A stretch of DNA of 64,000 bases from Adiantum capillus-veneris (taxonomy: Eukaryota > Streptophyta > Polypodiopsida > Polypodiales > Pteridaceae): the NCBI GenBank assembly GCA_014529385.2, contig CM043945.1:92676612-92740611 (forward strand), written 5' to 3'. The notes under the pieces are model-generated. The model made no database searches, was not told the origin of the DNA, and saw nothing but the letters and a program-made list of their open reading frames with translations. The translations under genes and the position numbers were made by a program. Positions 33,900 to 45,240 of the stretch are shown here, in pieces (the first letter of the stretch is position 1; the number at the start of each line of letters is the position of its first letter).

Positions 33900-34290
33900 T
33901 ACAAATGGTGAAAAAGCTTGTGAGGCTGAAGGGAGCTTCTAACCAGAGAAAAACTAGTGAGTTTGGAAAACTTGTGAGGCTAAACCTAGCTTCTAGGAAG
34001 AGCAAGACCAATGAGAAAATTTGGAAATCTTGTGAGGGTGACGAGAGAAAAATGGTTTCCATGCAGAGTAGAAATGATGGGAAAACTTGTGAGGTTGAAG
34101 CGAGCTTGTAGCCGAGCAAAACTAGTGAGAAAAATTGGAAAGCTTGTGAGGGTGAAGAGAACAAAATGGTGGTTATCTTGCAATGGTGAAGAGAGAAAAA
34201 CCACAGTGGTCCTTCTAGCTAGACCAGAAATGCTGATCCTCTTGCGAAGGTAGAGACATCTTGAAAGCTTGTGAGGGTGAAGAGAGCCTA
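33900..34290. repeat. Degenerate minisatellite, period about 60 bp
   Basis: Units with CTTGTGAGGCTGAA or CTTGTGAGGGTGAA occur near 33916, 33970, 34029, 34084, 34144 and 34267. Open frames here (for example 33818-34111) follow the repeat and have no known domain. Confidence 0.75.
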
Positions 34291-34794
34291 ATGAAATGGC
34301 TTGAGAGAAAGAGTAGTGAGGAAAACCATCATTCAAAAGTGAAAATTTTGCCGCCAAGCCAACAAAATAGGTCCAATAGGGGAGAAAGTAGTGTGAAAAT
34401 GACATCTTTTCTTCATATTGAAAGATCTGTACCGGGATACTCTTTAAATGCTCAAGATATGCTTTGAATACCCAAAACGGTCAAATTTGGAGCCGTTTTG
34501 ATCGTCAAATGCTCCGCTAATTAGCAAGCTAACCAATTCCTTACACAGCCCTTTTTGAGGCCCTTGTGGCCCTAATGTTGAGTTTGCTTATATATTAACT
34601 TACCCAATTTTCCCTACTGAGTACCCAACAAAAGTCACTTAATAAATAAGTGAAAAATGTCAAAAATAGGGAAAAAATGGGATAAAGTCACTTGAAAAAT
34701 CCCCAAACTGACTCTGATGAAATCTGATGGAAATGCTTATGCTTATGCAGTGTGCAACCAGAGGATATGCATCTATACTGAGTGACTAGGCATG

Positions 34795-36278
34795 TGTCAC
34801 AAACGGGAGCGCATAACAATATAAAATACATTCGGATAAGTAGGATTTATCACTTAATACTGAAGCCAAAGGATATAGAGAGAAATAGATACAGAGAGAG
34901 AGAGAGTGAGAAGATCGACACAGTACTGGGGACCAGAAGATGGGCTGGTCCCCCCCCCTTAAAGAGAATTCTTTATTAGGGAGAATCTTTTTTACAAGCA
35001 CAAGAACCGGAGAAAACCCCTCCGTTCTAATTCTCTGACTCGATGGTCGTTCCTTCCCGTAAGGGAAATCCGAGAGACGAGCTCTCGATCCTTTTTTCGT
35101 CTGTACTCGGAGTCGAGACTCTGCAGACAATTTCCGAATTCCGTTCTCGGAACTCCCAAGCGTAGGCCGAAGCCTTCTCGCTTCTCCTTCGCGATGAAGT
35201 ACCTACAAACACACACGCAAACACGCGACAACAATTCGTATGGCGAATCCACAATAGATACCTGTCGCTCTTGCACGGGAAAAGCGACTTCCGTGCTTCG
35301 TAGTCTCGCGCGATCTATCGCGTCTTCTGGCGGCAGAGTCTTCTTTTGCTGGCCTTGGTAACCCCTTTTCAGTGAGGGCATGTGGTGCTTTTATAGCTCC
35401 TTCACCACGGCACGAATAGCTGCTCGCGTAGAGATCGCGGCCGTTTTTTTTTTTCAGTTCTGTTCTACCCGAAATAGAGAGAAAGAATTCGCTGGCTGAT
35501 CTGTTGCCTTATTTATCAGATGGCTGTCCACTTATTAAATGGGCGGCCGGCGTATTTTAAAAATAGTCTGAATCTGCCCAAAAACTCAATAAAACCTTAT
35601 AAGTTAAAAACAATGCTTTCACAGCACTTCCCAGGCGTCCATGGATGCAACCACATGCACGAATGCAATGCAAACATAGATTCCTCGTGGGAAAGCGTTT
35701 GCTCTTCCCGGAAAACTCATTCAAATTTTCCGCTTTTTAAGAAAATCTTCTCAAAACCCATCTTTATTCTTGTGCTTGCGTCTTTATGCGTATTCCTCTT
35801 TCCAGTTCGGATTTCCTCTCGACTATGGATCTCCCCTTTTCGATACACCCGTCACCCACCTTGTGACGCATCAGGAATACCCATCACCTAGTCCTTTCCT
35901 ACCGAACTTACGATACAATCCCCTTCACGATGCTCTATGTCACCCATCCTATGAAGCACCAGAGATGTCCGTTCCCAGATGGTCGGATACTTCTTCCCGA
36001 TGCTCCCTGTCACCCATCCGATGTGACGCATCAGAAGTACCCGTTCTTGGTGGCCTTACAGATATTCCCGTTCACAGTGCTCCCGTCATTACTTTGAATG
36101 ACGCACCAGGAATACTCTGTACTCGTATGTCTCCAGTGAGAAAAACCCTCTCACTTAAAATTCCAATAATTCATTTAGAATTATTTATCCTGTTGTTCCA
36201 AGCGAGAAAACCCTCACTTATAAATCCAATAATTCATTTAGAATTATTTTTCTGTTAGATAAAGCCAGTTTAGCAACA
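34795..36278. mobile_element. Solo LTR of another family, 1484 bp
   Basis: It starts TGTCACAAACGGGAG and ends TTTAGCAACA, with target duplication GCATG at 34790-34794 and 36279-36283. The other LTR of the host element shows the empty site. No gag or pol motif is found inside. Confidence 0.85.
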
Positions 36279-36410
36279 GCATGCACGGTCTATGAATAGA
36301 CTCACAAAAGTGCCAGATCACTTCTAATCTAACTTGACTGGACTTGACGGAAACCCTGCTATGGTGTAGCTTGTCCACGGACACATAGGGTTGAGATGTG
36401 TCACGTGACA

Positions 36411-36423
36411 TCCCCTCCTTTTT
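36411..36423 (-). other. Polypurine tract of the 18-kb gypsy element
   Basis: On the minus strand AAAAAGGAGGGGA directly precedes the LTR start TGTCACGTGACA. Confidence 0.8.
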
Positions 36424-39400
36424 AAAGTGAGGTACTGGTACCGAGCTGTATGGCTTCCTTGTAGTCTGTCAACAACTCTGGATAATCCTTGAAGAACTCT
36501 TCGTCTACCCACACCGCTTCATGGGTTCCTTGATCTTTGAACTTCAAAAAATACTGTCGTACTTGTTTCTTCGAACCATGGCGAAACCGATGCAAGAAAA
36601 CTTGGTCCGACTCCATGACTTCTGCTTCATCGATGATCTCCGGTTTTTCTTCTTCCGAAACGTTCTTTGGAGGTGTTCCCTGAAACACTTTCAACCAAGA
36701 AACATGGAAAACGTTGTGCATTGACCATGAGTTAGGCAACGTCAATTTCATTGAAACCTCATTAATCTTTTTGATGACTGGAAATGGACCATACATACGA
36801 AAAGATAACTTAGGACATTTCTTTCCAACTTGCTTAAGACGCTGTTTCATGATTCGTAGATACACCCAATCTCCTTCTTTGATCGAGACCTCCTGACGAT
36901 GCTTGTTAGCCTGTCGAGAATAAGATTCCTGAGCCTTGCTTAGCCGAAGCTTCACACTCTCAGAAATCTCATCCAATGACTGACTCTCAACATTGGCATC
37001 AGGCATTTAACTGACCGATTGAGTCAACAGTGACTGGAATCGGCGGCCAAAAGCTGCCTCATACGGAGTTCGACCAATAGTAGAAGAGAAGGAATCATTG
37101 AGAATAGCCTGCACCAATGGGAGATAGAGCTCCCATTGAGACTGTTGATCATGAACATAAGACTTCAACACATCAAAAGCCAATTGATTATAAATTTCCG
37201 TTTGACCATCTGACTGTGGATGAAAAGCGGGTGAAAAATTCAACTTGGTGCCAAAATTTTCAAAGAGTGCACGCCAAAAGTTGGACATAAACTTAACATC
37301 CCTATCTGAAACAATGGACTTTGGCAAACCATAGAGGGGGCACCAATGCTTTATGAACAATCGTGCAACATCTTGTGCAGTAACTGTGGCCTTACAAGGA
37401 ATCAACATGCAAAATTTGCTGAAACGATCAACAATAGTTAAACATTGAGTGTTCCTTGAATGCAGACTTGGTGGTAAGTTAGTCACAAAATCCATAGAGA
37501 TATCCTGAAAAGGTCCCTCGGGAATAGGCAGCGGAAGCAAGAGGCCTTGTTGCTTACCCCGAGGAGCTTTTACTTTTTGACATATGGTGCACTGTGTGAC
37601 ATAACGAAACACGTCTTTTCACATTTTAGGCCAATAAAAAAAACGTTCAATCTTTTCCAATGTGGTGTTCATTCCCCTGTGCCCACCCGTGAGAGAATCA
37701 TGTGCATCATGCAATATGGTTGGCCTGAGAGAGAGCAACACACATAGACGCTGACGAAAAAATAACAATCCATCACGAATGAGATAGTTGCTGGGCCCTT
37801 GGGAAGGAAGAGCCTGCAACCAATACTTACCAAACTCCGAATCTGCATACTAATTCTTCATGCTGTCAAAAGACTCACCCTGTATAGAAAATGTGGTTCT
37901 TGACTCAAGAGTCAAAATCTGTCCTTTACGACTCAACGCATCTGCAACAGGGTTAGCTTTTCCAGGCACATACTCAATCAAACCTCCAAATTGCTCAAAA
38001 AATTGTGACCACCACGCTTGGCGATCACTCCAATGTGCACTAGGCATAGACTGGAGCCACTTGAGGGCTTGATGATCTGTGCGCACTGTAAACTCTCTAC
38101 CATACAAAAAATGCTTTCAATGTTTAAGAGAGTGAATGACAGACAAAAGTTCTTTATCATAAACTGAATAATTCTATTCCGCACTGTTGAGCTTCCGGCT
38201 AAGGAAAGCTACTGGGCGACCATGCTGCTGGAGCACAACGCCTATGGCGACATTGTTCGCATCCGTCCATACCTCAAAGGGGTCATCCCAAGAGGCAAGA
38301 ATAAGACACGGTGCTTCTGTCACCGCAACCTTGAGAGCTGCGAAAGCCTCAATGGCTGCCTCGGGCAAGTCTACGCGCTGACGGCGAGTCTTTACCCCTT
38401 TTAAAGCATCGGTCATAGGTGCAGCAATGCGTGCAAAATTCTCTATGTGCGAACTATATGCTTGACATAAACCAAGAAAAGAACGCACATTATATGCAGT
38501 TTTGGGCAAATCCCAATTACGAACCTATTTCACCTTCGTGGGGTCTAGCTTGACGCCTTCTGCAGAAATGATATAACCCAGATAAGTGACTTCAGTAAGA
38601 AAAAATTCAGACTTCTTAGCTGCAATGTACAATTGACACTCATCCAAATGAGTTAGTACCCTTTCAATATCTAATTCATGTTGCTCCCACGATGCAGAAA
38701 AAATGAGAATATCATCTAAGAAGATGAACACACATATGCCTACCATATCACCGAAATGACCTACCATGAGACGATTGAACGTACCCACGGCTCCTGTCAA
38801 TCCAAAAGGCATAACAATATACTCCCATTGCCCTCGCTCTGTGCGAAAGGCGGTCTTGAAAATGTCGCCTTTGAATACCCGTACTTGATGGTATCCACTT
38901 TTGAGATCAACTTTGCTGAAAACCTTTGCCCCATTGAGCCTATCAAGGATATACTCAATGCGAGGCATCGGAAACTTGTTCTTGACGGTCATCTTGTTTA
39001 ATGCCCTTTAATCAACACACAAACGAGACAAACCATCCTTCTTGCGAACGAACAAAATAAGAGCAGCAAAAGGACTTACACTAGGACGTATGAATCCTCT
39101 AGCCACCAACTCCGTGAGTTGTAGCTCTAACTCTTCGTCTTGTGACTTATTCAAACGGTAGGGAGCCTTATTGACAGGCTGCGCTCCCTCTATAAGCTCG
39201 ATGTGATGGTCCTCCGGCCGCTCCGGTGGGAGACGAGGTGGAAGATCATCCTGCAAAAAGAGATGTTTAAATTTCGTAAACAACTCCGAATACTTACCTG
39301 GAGCCTGAATGCTCTGGGAAACTGGGGCAGCATAGATGAATGCCGCTTGTGCTCCTCGTCGTAATTCACGCTTTACCTGCACATGCGAGATGAGAGGCAA

Positions 39401-41326
39401 AGAATGCAAGCCCTCCTCAGCACGAATGATGAGGGGGGAATCTGTTTTGGCATGCAAAATGAGAGTGAGAGCCTCCCAATCAACGAGAGGGTTTAGTTCA
39501 CGAAACCATTTCAAGCCTAAAATCATATCACATCCTGAGAGAGGAGACACAAGAAATGTCCTACGAAAAGAAGCTTGTTGAACGGTAAACATCACATCAA
39601 GGCACTCCTTTGTGATGAGAGAGTCCATACCAGGAGCGACGCCAGAAACCTTGATAGGAGATTTCTGACTAACCTCTAGGCGGGCTCTCTCAACAAGAGG
39701 GGGACTAATCACATCATGCATACTGCCTAGATCAAACAATATGATAAAACGCTGTCCTTTTACATGACCATAACACTTTACGAGAGATTCATCAATGTGT
39801 GTGTCAGAGTCATGAGAAGATGTAGGTTGTGTTGTGACAGAGTTTGTGGTAGTTGTGGGTGCCTTTGGTTCTTTAGGTGGGACTGTCTTAGGACAGGCAT
39901 GACCCTTGACATGACATTGAAAACATCTACCTTCTTTAGCATAAATCACTTGTTCTTCAGCCGTGTTGTATTCTTCTATAATTCCTTGTGAAGCTTTTTC
40001 ATCAGGGGTTAGCTTAGGTTTTGCAGGTGTCTTTGCTTTACTCTTAGATTCATTGTTAGAGTTCTTTTCCAAGGAATTAGAGGAAGAAGGGTTAGAAGAA
40101 TTACCATTCTTTCCGTTCTTACCATTCTGTGTGTTCTGAGAATTCTGTGGGGTTCCTTGAGAAGTCTTGTTTTCCTTAGGCTTTCCTTTGTTGTGCTTCA
40201 TCTCGTGGGCGAGAGCAATTGCTACCGCTTTGTTGAAATCGATTGGATCGATTACCTCGACATCATACTTGATATACTCGTCCCATCCGTAAAGAAATGC
40301 CTCCTTGCGCTTCGCATCCGATTTGCGTAATTGAGTGCCAAGCTGCAAAACACGATTAGAGAAAGACATAACCGGCATACCATTTTGCTTGAGAGCTCGC
40401 CAATCGTCCTTCAATCGTGCAAGGTACTGAGGTGGCATAAACCGTGCCTTGAGCTTGTCTTGGAAATCAGCCCAACTAAAAGAGAGGGGCGTGAAATTGT
40501 CGGCTGCCTCTAGGTGCGCGGCTAGCTGTGCCTCTTGCCCTGCCTGGTACCAATTTATGGCATCACCGGCAAGGTACATCGCTGCCGTCAAAACTTTGCT
40601 ATTGCATGTTTCCTTAGTTGTCGCAAAATAAGCATTAAATTGATGCAACCAAGAATGAATAACAATAGCATCCATCTTACCGTCATACTTACTGAAAGTC
40701 AACTTCTCTGTGACTGGATTGTGTGAATCCGCATCGTGGCTTGCACCACTTGACGAACTCCCACCATCTTTGGGTGGTTCGGTCTTCGAGGCTAGGACTT
40801 GGGAAATAAATTCTTGATTACGAATCTCCCTTTGAGCTTCTCGCTCGGCGTCCCTTTCTGCTTTGCGTTCATTTCGTTCATCGCGCTCGCATTCAAGAGC
40901 AAGTCGATTTTCTTCTTGTTGTGCGGCTAGTCTTGCGTTTCTTTCGTCGCGCTCGCGGTCCTTGGCGGCTTGGTCTGCGGCCATTCTTGCAATTCTGTCG
41001 TCGCGCTCGCGGTCCTTGGCTGCTTGGTCTGCGGCCATTCTTGCAATTTCGTCGTCGCGCTCATGGTCCTGAGCAAGGCGCTCACGTTCTAAAGCAAAGC
41101 GCTTGTCTTCCTGTCTATCCATCATGGCCATCATCTGCTTGACCATTGCCTCCATAGGGTCTGTTGCACTTGGTGGCGTAGATGGCGAAGGGGGAGGGTT
41201 GAAGAAATCCATCTCCGGGTGGGGACGAGTCTTTGTCGCCTCTCTCATGCTCATCACCTGTATGCGAAGTATCCATTCCGCTTCGGGTGACGACCATGCA
41301 CTATCAACTTGGGGTCTTAAGCTCAC
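36422..41326 (-). pseudogene. Gypsy gag-pol, one frame with six stop codons and no frameshift
   Basis: The same frame covers the whole 4.9 kb. Order: a gag N-terminal coiled coil with repeated RDDRIARMAADQAAKDRE units (from ATG 41254), a gag core (TFSKYDGKMDAIVIHSWLHQF), a damaged zinc knuckle (CFQCHVKGHAC), a protease (ILFDLGSMHDVIS), RT ([15 protein letters not shown], then FLDDILIFS), RNase H (VWTDANNVAIGVVLQQHG), integrase (GGHRGMNTTLEKIERFFYWP, MDFV, SDRDVKF, HPQSDGQTE) and a C-terminal chromodomain-like block (FLKFKDQGTHEAVWVDEEFF). Stops are at 39008-39010, 38525-38527, 38174-38176, 37850-37852, 37619-37621 and 37007-37009. It cannot make a full polyprotein now. Confidence 0.93.
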
Positions 41327-41775
41327 GAGGAACTTGGGTTCTTGAGGGTCTTGAGGTTCTTGAGGTCCTTGATTCGTGAGAATCTTGGGTTCTTGAGGGT
41401 CTTGGGTTCTTGGGGTTCTTTAGGTTTTCTTTCGCTTGCAAATTGCGTTGGAGAAGGATCTTCTCTTCACCCGAGTTCTATCCCTTTCTGTGGGTGCACC
41501 CCTTGGCGGCCTTGCGCTCACACCAAGGTTGCTTTTTCCCACCTCACGTCGATTGGCCGGCCGCTAATTGCACGGTCTGCTCTCAATGAGCGAAAAGAGA
41601 CACAAGGGGAGGCTAGACAAGCCCTTCTTTCTTGGGATTCCTGTCACTCTTCAACAAAACACGATTAGGAATCGCCACGCCCAAGTAAACTTGGGTTCGT
41701 GCGATTGCAACAAGCAAAAAAAAATTCTTGTGGTTCTTGTGGTTCTTTCCTTGAGTAATGCAGAACACTTCCAAA

Positions 41776-41787
41776 GCTTTGATACCA
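41776..41787 (-). other. Primer-binding site, initiator Met tRNA-like
   Basis: On the minus strand it reads TGGTATCAAAGC, one base from the initiator-Met site TGGTATCAGAGC, one base inside the LTR. Confidence 0.8.
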
Positions 41788-42159
41788 ACGTTAGGTGCAG
41801 CGGAATGAATGTTGTATTTTCTCAAGATTAGTGATCTTTACTGCTCAAGGTTCCTTTTAGTTCTTAGGGAAGGAGAGAGCCTTCCGTCTTGTAGAGTGCT
41901 ATGATCACGAACAAAGTGAGTGGATATTGTGCGTGCAAGTGAATGAGACTGAGAGAAGGAGAGAGAAGAGATACGACATCCGAGAGGTTGTAAAACCCTC
42001 CTCCGAAGGCCCCACTCTCATCGGCGAGAGTGGTTTAATCTTTGATTGCACAAAGGTGTACAATGCTAATGCAATGGACTGATGCAATTTGGACTATGCC
42101 GATGACGCCGACGGCGATGACTTTAGGGCTATACCTTGCATTAGTTTGACGAGACCAAA

Positions 42160-42360
42160 ATGAAGATTCCCATCCCAGGTAAAAGAATCAAGTTATTCAA
42201 AATAAGAGGTGATACAGACCTGTTTGATTCCCAGGAAAGTGAAAATGAAGGCTCGGATGAAAATTATATGGATGTGGATGAAGAAAGAGGGGATGATGCG
42301 TTAGATTTTGTTCCAAGCGATGATGTAATCGACATGTATGTGGACTTAAATGAAGACTGA
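42160..42360 (+). CDS. Small acidic frame, unknown
   Basis: ATG in a fair context (CCAAAATGAAG) gives 66 residues: a basic start MKIPIPGKRIKLFKIRG, then a strongly acidic C-terminal half (DVDEERGDDALDF). No family is recognised. It sits at the left end of the inserted segment and could be a captured exon, or chance. Confidence 0.25.
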   Translation: MKIPIPGKRIKLFKIRGDTDLFDSQESENEGSDENYMDVDEERGDDALDFVPSDDVIDMYVDLNED

Positions 42361-42559
42361 ACCTGCTGCAAAAAGATATGTGTGGCACATGCCGGTGGAT
42401 GATGTGTAGGTTTAGAGGGGGTGGATGTTGTGGTGTGGCACGTACATAATGTCAGAATAAAAATATCTACCTCACTCTTAATGATTTTGATGTGTCGGAC
42501 CAAATGCTTCAATGTACATACTGTGATATATGCGAAAACATATGCCATGGTTGCAGGCG

Positions 42560-43640
42560 TGTACATACCTTGTCACGCAGGCGAGGCCAGGGACGTGGCA
42601 CCATTGCATGTTCTACCACATTAGAGCATCCCTAATTTGCTTTAGGAATGTACAAATGTCAAGTGTTTGGAAGTGGCACGCTGGGTTTGCCTAGAAAGTT
42701 CAATGCGGACGATCTTGACAAAAAATAGCAGGTTTCATGAACGGGTGTCAAAGACGTACCCAAAGTGCTTACCAAGTGGAAAAATGAGTTTCAACATAAA
42801 ACTTGAGCCCGATGGATTTTTTCCCAGCACATTTGGGCATTTTACGGACAAAAAGGGGCATTGCTAAAAATGGCTAGAAATGATCGTAAAATGGTAAAAA
42901 ATAGCTCAAAATGGCACATGAACGACAATTCCATCATTGCTCAAGTAGAGTGGAAAGTTTTAGAACCAAGAACGAGCTCATTTGGGCATATAAGCAAGGA
43001 GATACAACCATTTCTATACAGGGTGCTAGTGCAGTCCCGTGCTGCTTCCACTACATGTTCGAGGCTATGAGGCCTCCGATTAATATTTCCCCTCTTTAAA
43101 TAACTATGCGGGTTTCTCCAAAGAAGTTTTGAAGCTACCATGAAATGGTCACAACGAAGAATCGAAGCGTTATTTTATGGTTTTTAACAGGTTGAAAGAG
43201 CACTGCATCTGTGCAACTGGGAGCGAGGCTACACCTAATCTTCACACACACAAGAGTTTTGAGTTAATCTTGGTTCTTTTTCAAAGTGAAGCTTTTATGG
43301 CTAGAGTTTTGTTATTTTTAAGTTTGTTTTTAGCTTCAAATTATCTAGTATTGCTTGATTTTGGTACGAATCCTCATAGTCGAAGGCCCGTCACTTTCCT
43401 AGCCGTAATGCGCACTTCTTGACATTGGTTGCCACAATTGCAATTGTGTACATACCTTACCAAGGTGGCGAAACCTTGGGCGTGGAACTATGGAATGTTT
43501 TATGACATTAAAATGTATCCAATTTGGTTTAGGAATGTACATATGTCAAGTGCATGGTAATGGCACACTCATTTTGCCTAGAAAGTTCAATGCGAGCGAT
43601 TTCAACATAAAATAGCAAGTTTTGTTGCGCAACTGTAAAG
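42560..43640. repeat. Two diverged direct copies of a 180-bp sequence
   Basis: 42560-42740 and 43450-43630 share GTTTAGGAATGTACAWATGTC and TTGCCTAGAAAGTTCAATGC in the same order. The distance of about 890 bp and modest identity suggest old repeats, perhaps LTR remnants. Confidence 0.6.
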
Positions 43641-43944
43641 AATAAATCTGAAGTTCTTGACAAGTAGAAAAATTGAGGTTCAACATGTAATTTGAGCCCA
43701 ATGGGTTGTTTCCACAATTTTAGGGATTTTTCCCAAGTCGTTTGGGTTTTTACAAGCAAAATGGGGAATTATTGGGCTAAAAAATGACCCAAAAATGGTA
43801 AAAATGGCACCAAAATCCGCATCACTCACAATTTTGTGACTACATCTACCTAATAAAAAGCATGCACAACTAAGAGACAAGAAATGACTTTTTAAAACAA
43901 AAACTCATTTGAACGAACTTTTAGTTTAAAACTTCTTCCCAAGT

Positions 43945-43979
<35 letters not shown>

Positions 43980-44096
43980 GAAAAAAAGTCTTTTGCAATT
44001 GTTTTTCTTACATCTACACACTCTACATCATTTTCTATTCTCTTTTTCCTCCTAAAATGTCAAATTCAAATTTTGAACAATTTCGCCGCAAAATCT

Positions 44097-44138
<42 letters not shown>

Positions 44139-44392
44139 TGTATCACTCTCTCCTCAAGGGGGTCACTATAATAAAAAAATTCCTATCACGTGAGCTAAAC
44201 AATAGTGAATATTTTATTTTATATTTTCTCACATTTTCACATACAAAAAAGTGTTGAGAAAATCATCTTGAAAAAAATTTATAGATTGAATAGGAAAAGG
44301 GTCTCTTTTATTGGTGAAAAATTCGCAGCAAAGGGATGTTATAAATAATCAACGCACATGATGTATAGGTTCTACATATAGTGACCCCCTTG

Positions 44393-44394
<2 letters not shown>

Positions 44395-44455
<61 letters not shown>

Positions 44456-44501
44456 CTCTCCCTCCCTCTTTCCCCCTATGTGTGTGTGTGTATGCAGCTC
44501 T

Positions 44502-44553
<52 letters not shown>

Positions 44554-44725
44554 GTGTGTGTGTGTATCTCTCTGTATCCCCTCCCCCTATCTGTGTGTGT
44601 GTGTGTCTCTCTCTCTTCTCCCTCCCCTCTCTCCCTGTGTGTGTGCCTCTATCTCTCCCCTCTTCACCTTGCGTGTGTGTGTATCTCTGTCTCTCTAGCC
44701 CTCCCTCTTCCCCTTGCGTTCGTGC

Positions 44726-44760
<35 letters not shown>
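44395..44760. repeat. Compound CT/GT microsatellite
   Basis: Alternating (CT)n and (GT)n tracts cover about 365 bp. Open frames on both strands are simple Leu-Ser, Val-Cys or Arg-Glu repeats and are not genes. A further (CT)n lies at 44101-44134 and a (CA)n at about 43944-43972. Confidence 0.92.
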
Positions 44761-44763
<3 letters not shown>

Positions 44764-45032
44764 GGAGCTTGCATATCTCTAAAAGCAAGGTGGCACAAGG
44801 TGGTGGACTCTTATGGTTCCATTGAGTTGTCTCATGACAAAGGCTGAAGCTTCTAACCAAATGAACTAGCTCATTAACAAAACATAACTTTGTTGCATGT
44901 GGAAACAACCATCCATTAAATTTGTTTAATTGTACTTGTAGCCTTAACAAGTCTTACTAGATATCCAACAATTTTGGGCCACTGAAATTGTTCTCAATAT
45001 GATGTGCTCAAAATGGTTAAACAAATGGATTC

Positions 45033-45240
45033 TGTTAAGTATGGAGCATGATTTATCCCTTGTAACTTTTAATCTTATAAAAGCACATTTGTGAGGCCCC
45101 ATTATGAGGAGTAGCCATGGTGCGTAAGAAAAATTACTCCCCGGAATATTCTGTCCAGATGGTGGCCAAAAAGTGATCCAAAAATGACCGATCGGTTGAT
45201 CGGGGGCCAAAAGTCAATGGCCGATGACTAAAACTATGAA
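45033..45240 (+). repeat. Fragment of the copia-type LTR also found at 62173
   Basis: It starts TGTTAAGTATGGAGC like the LTR at 62173 and shares AGGCCCCATTATGAGGAG and CCGATCGGTTG-type blocks. It ends abruptly near 45240 and lacks about 100 bp present in the other copy. Confidence 0.75.

Larger units (their letters stand above)
30677..34577. mobile_element. Non-autonomous TIR element in the LTR
   Basis: The left end CATTAGGGCCA...AAAAAGGGCTGT and the reverse complement of the right end (CATTAGGGCCA...AAAAAGGGCTGT) match over about 24 of 34 positions. The empty site is seen in the other LTR (GCTAACTTGGGTTTGC). No clear target duplication is present, and the superfamily is not settled. No transposase frame is seen. 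The interior is made of several tandem repeats and a long hairpin. Confidence 0.7.
29809..36410 (-). repeat. 3' LTR (transcription sense), split by two insertions
   Basis: LTR sequence lies at 29809-30676, 34578-34794 and 36279-36410 (about 1212 bp when joined). A 3.9-kb TIR element and a 1.5-kb solo LTR interrupt it. Each segment aligns with the right LTR. Confidence 0.9.

Noticed and set aside
30677-34577. Helitron (ends TC and CTAA)
   Set aside because: The matching terminal inverted repeats argue for a TIR element, and the insertion is not between A and T.
44381-44950. Long frames of Leu-Ser, Val-Cys and Arg-Glu repeats on both strands
   Set aside because: Pure translation of a compound CT/GT microsatellite.
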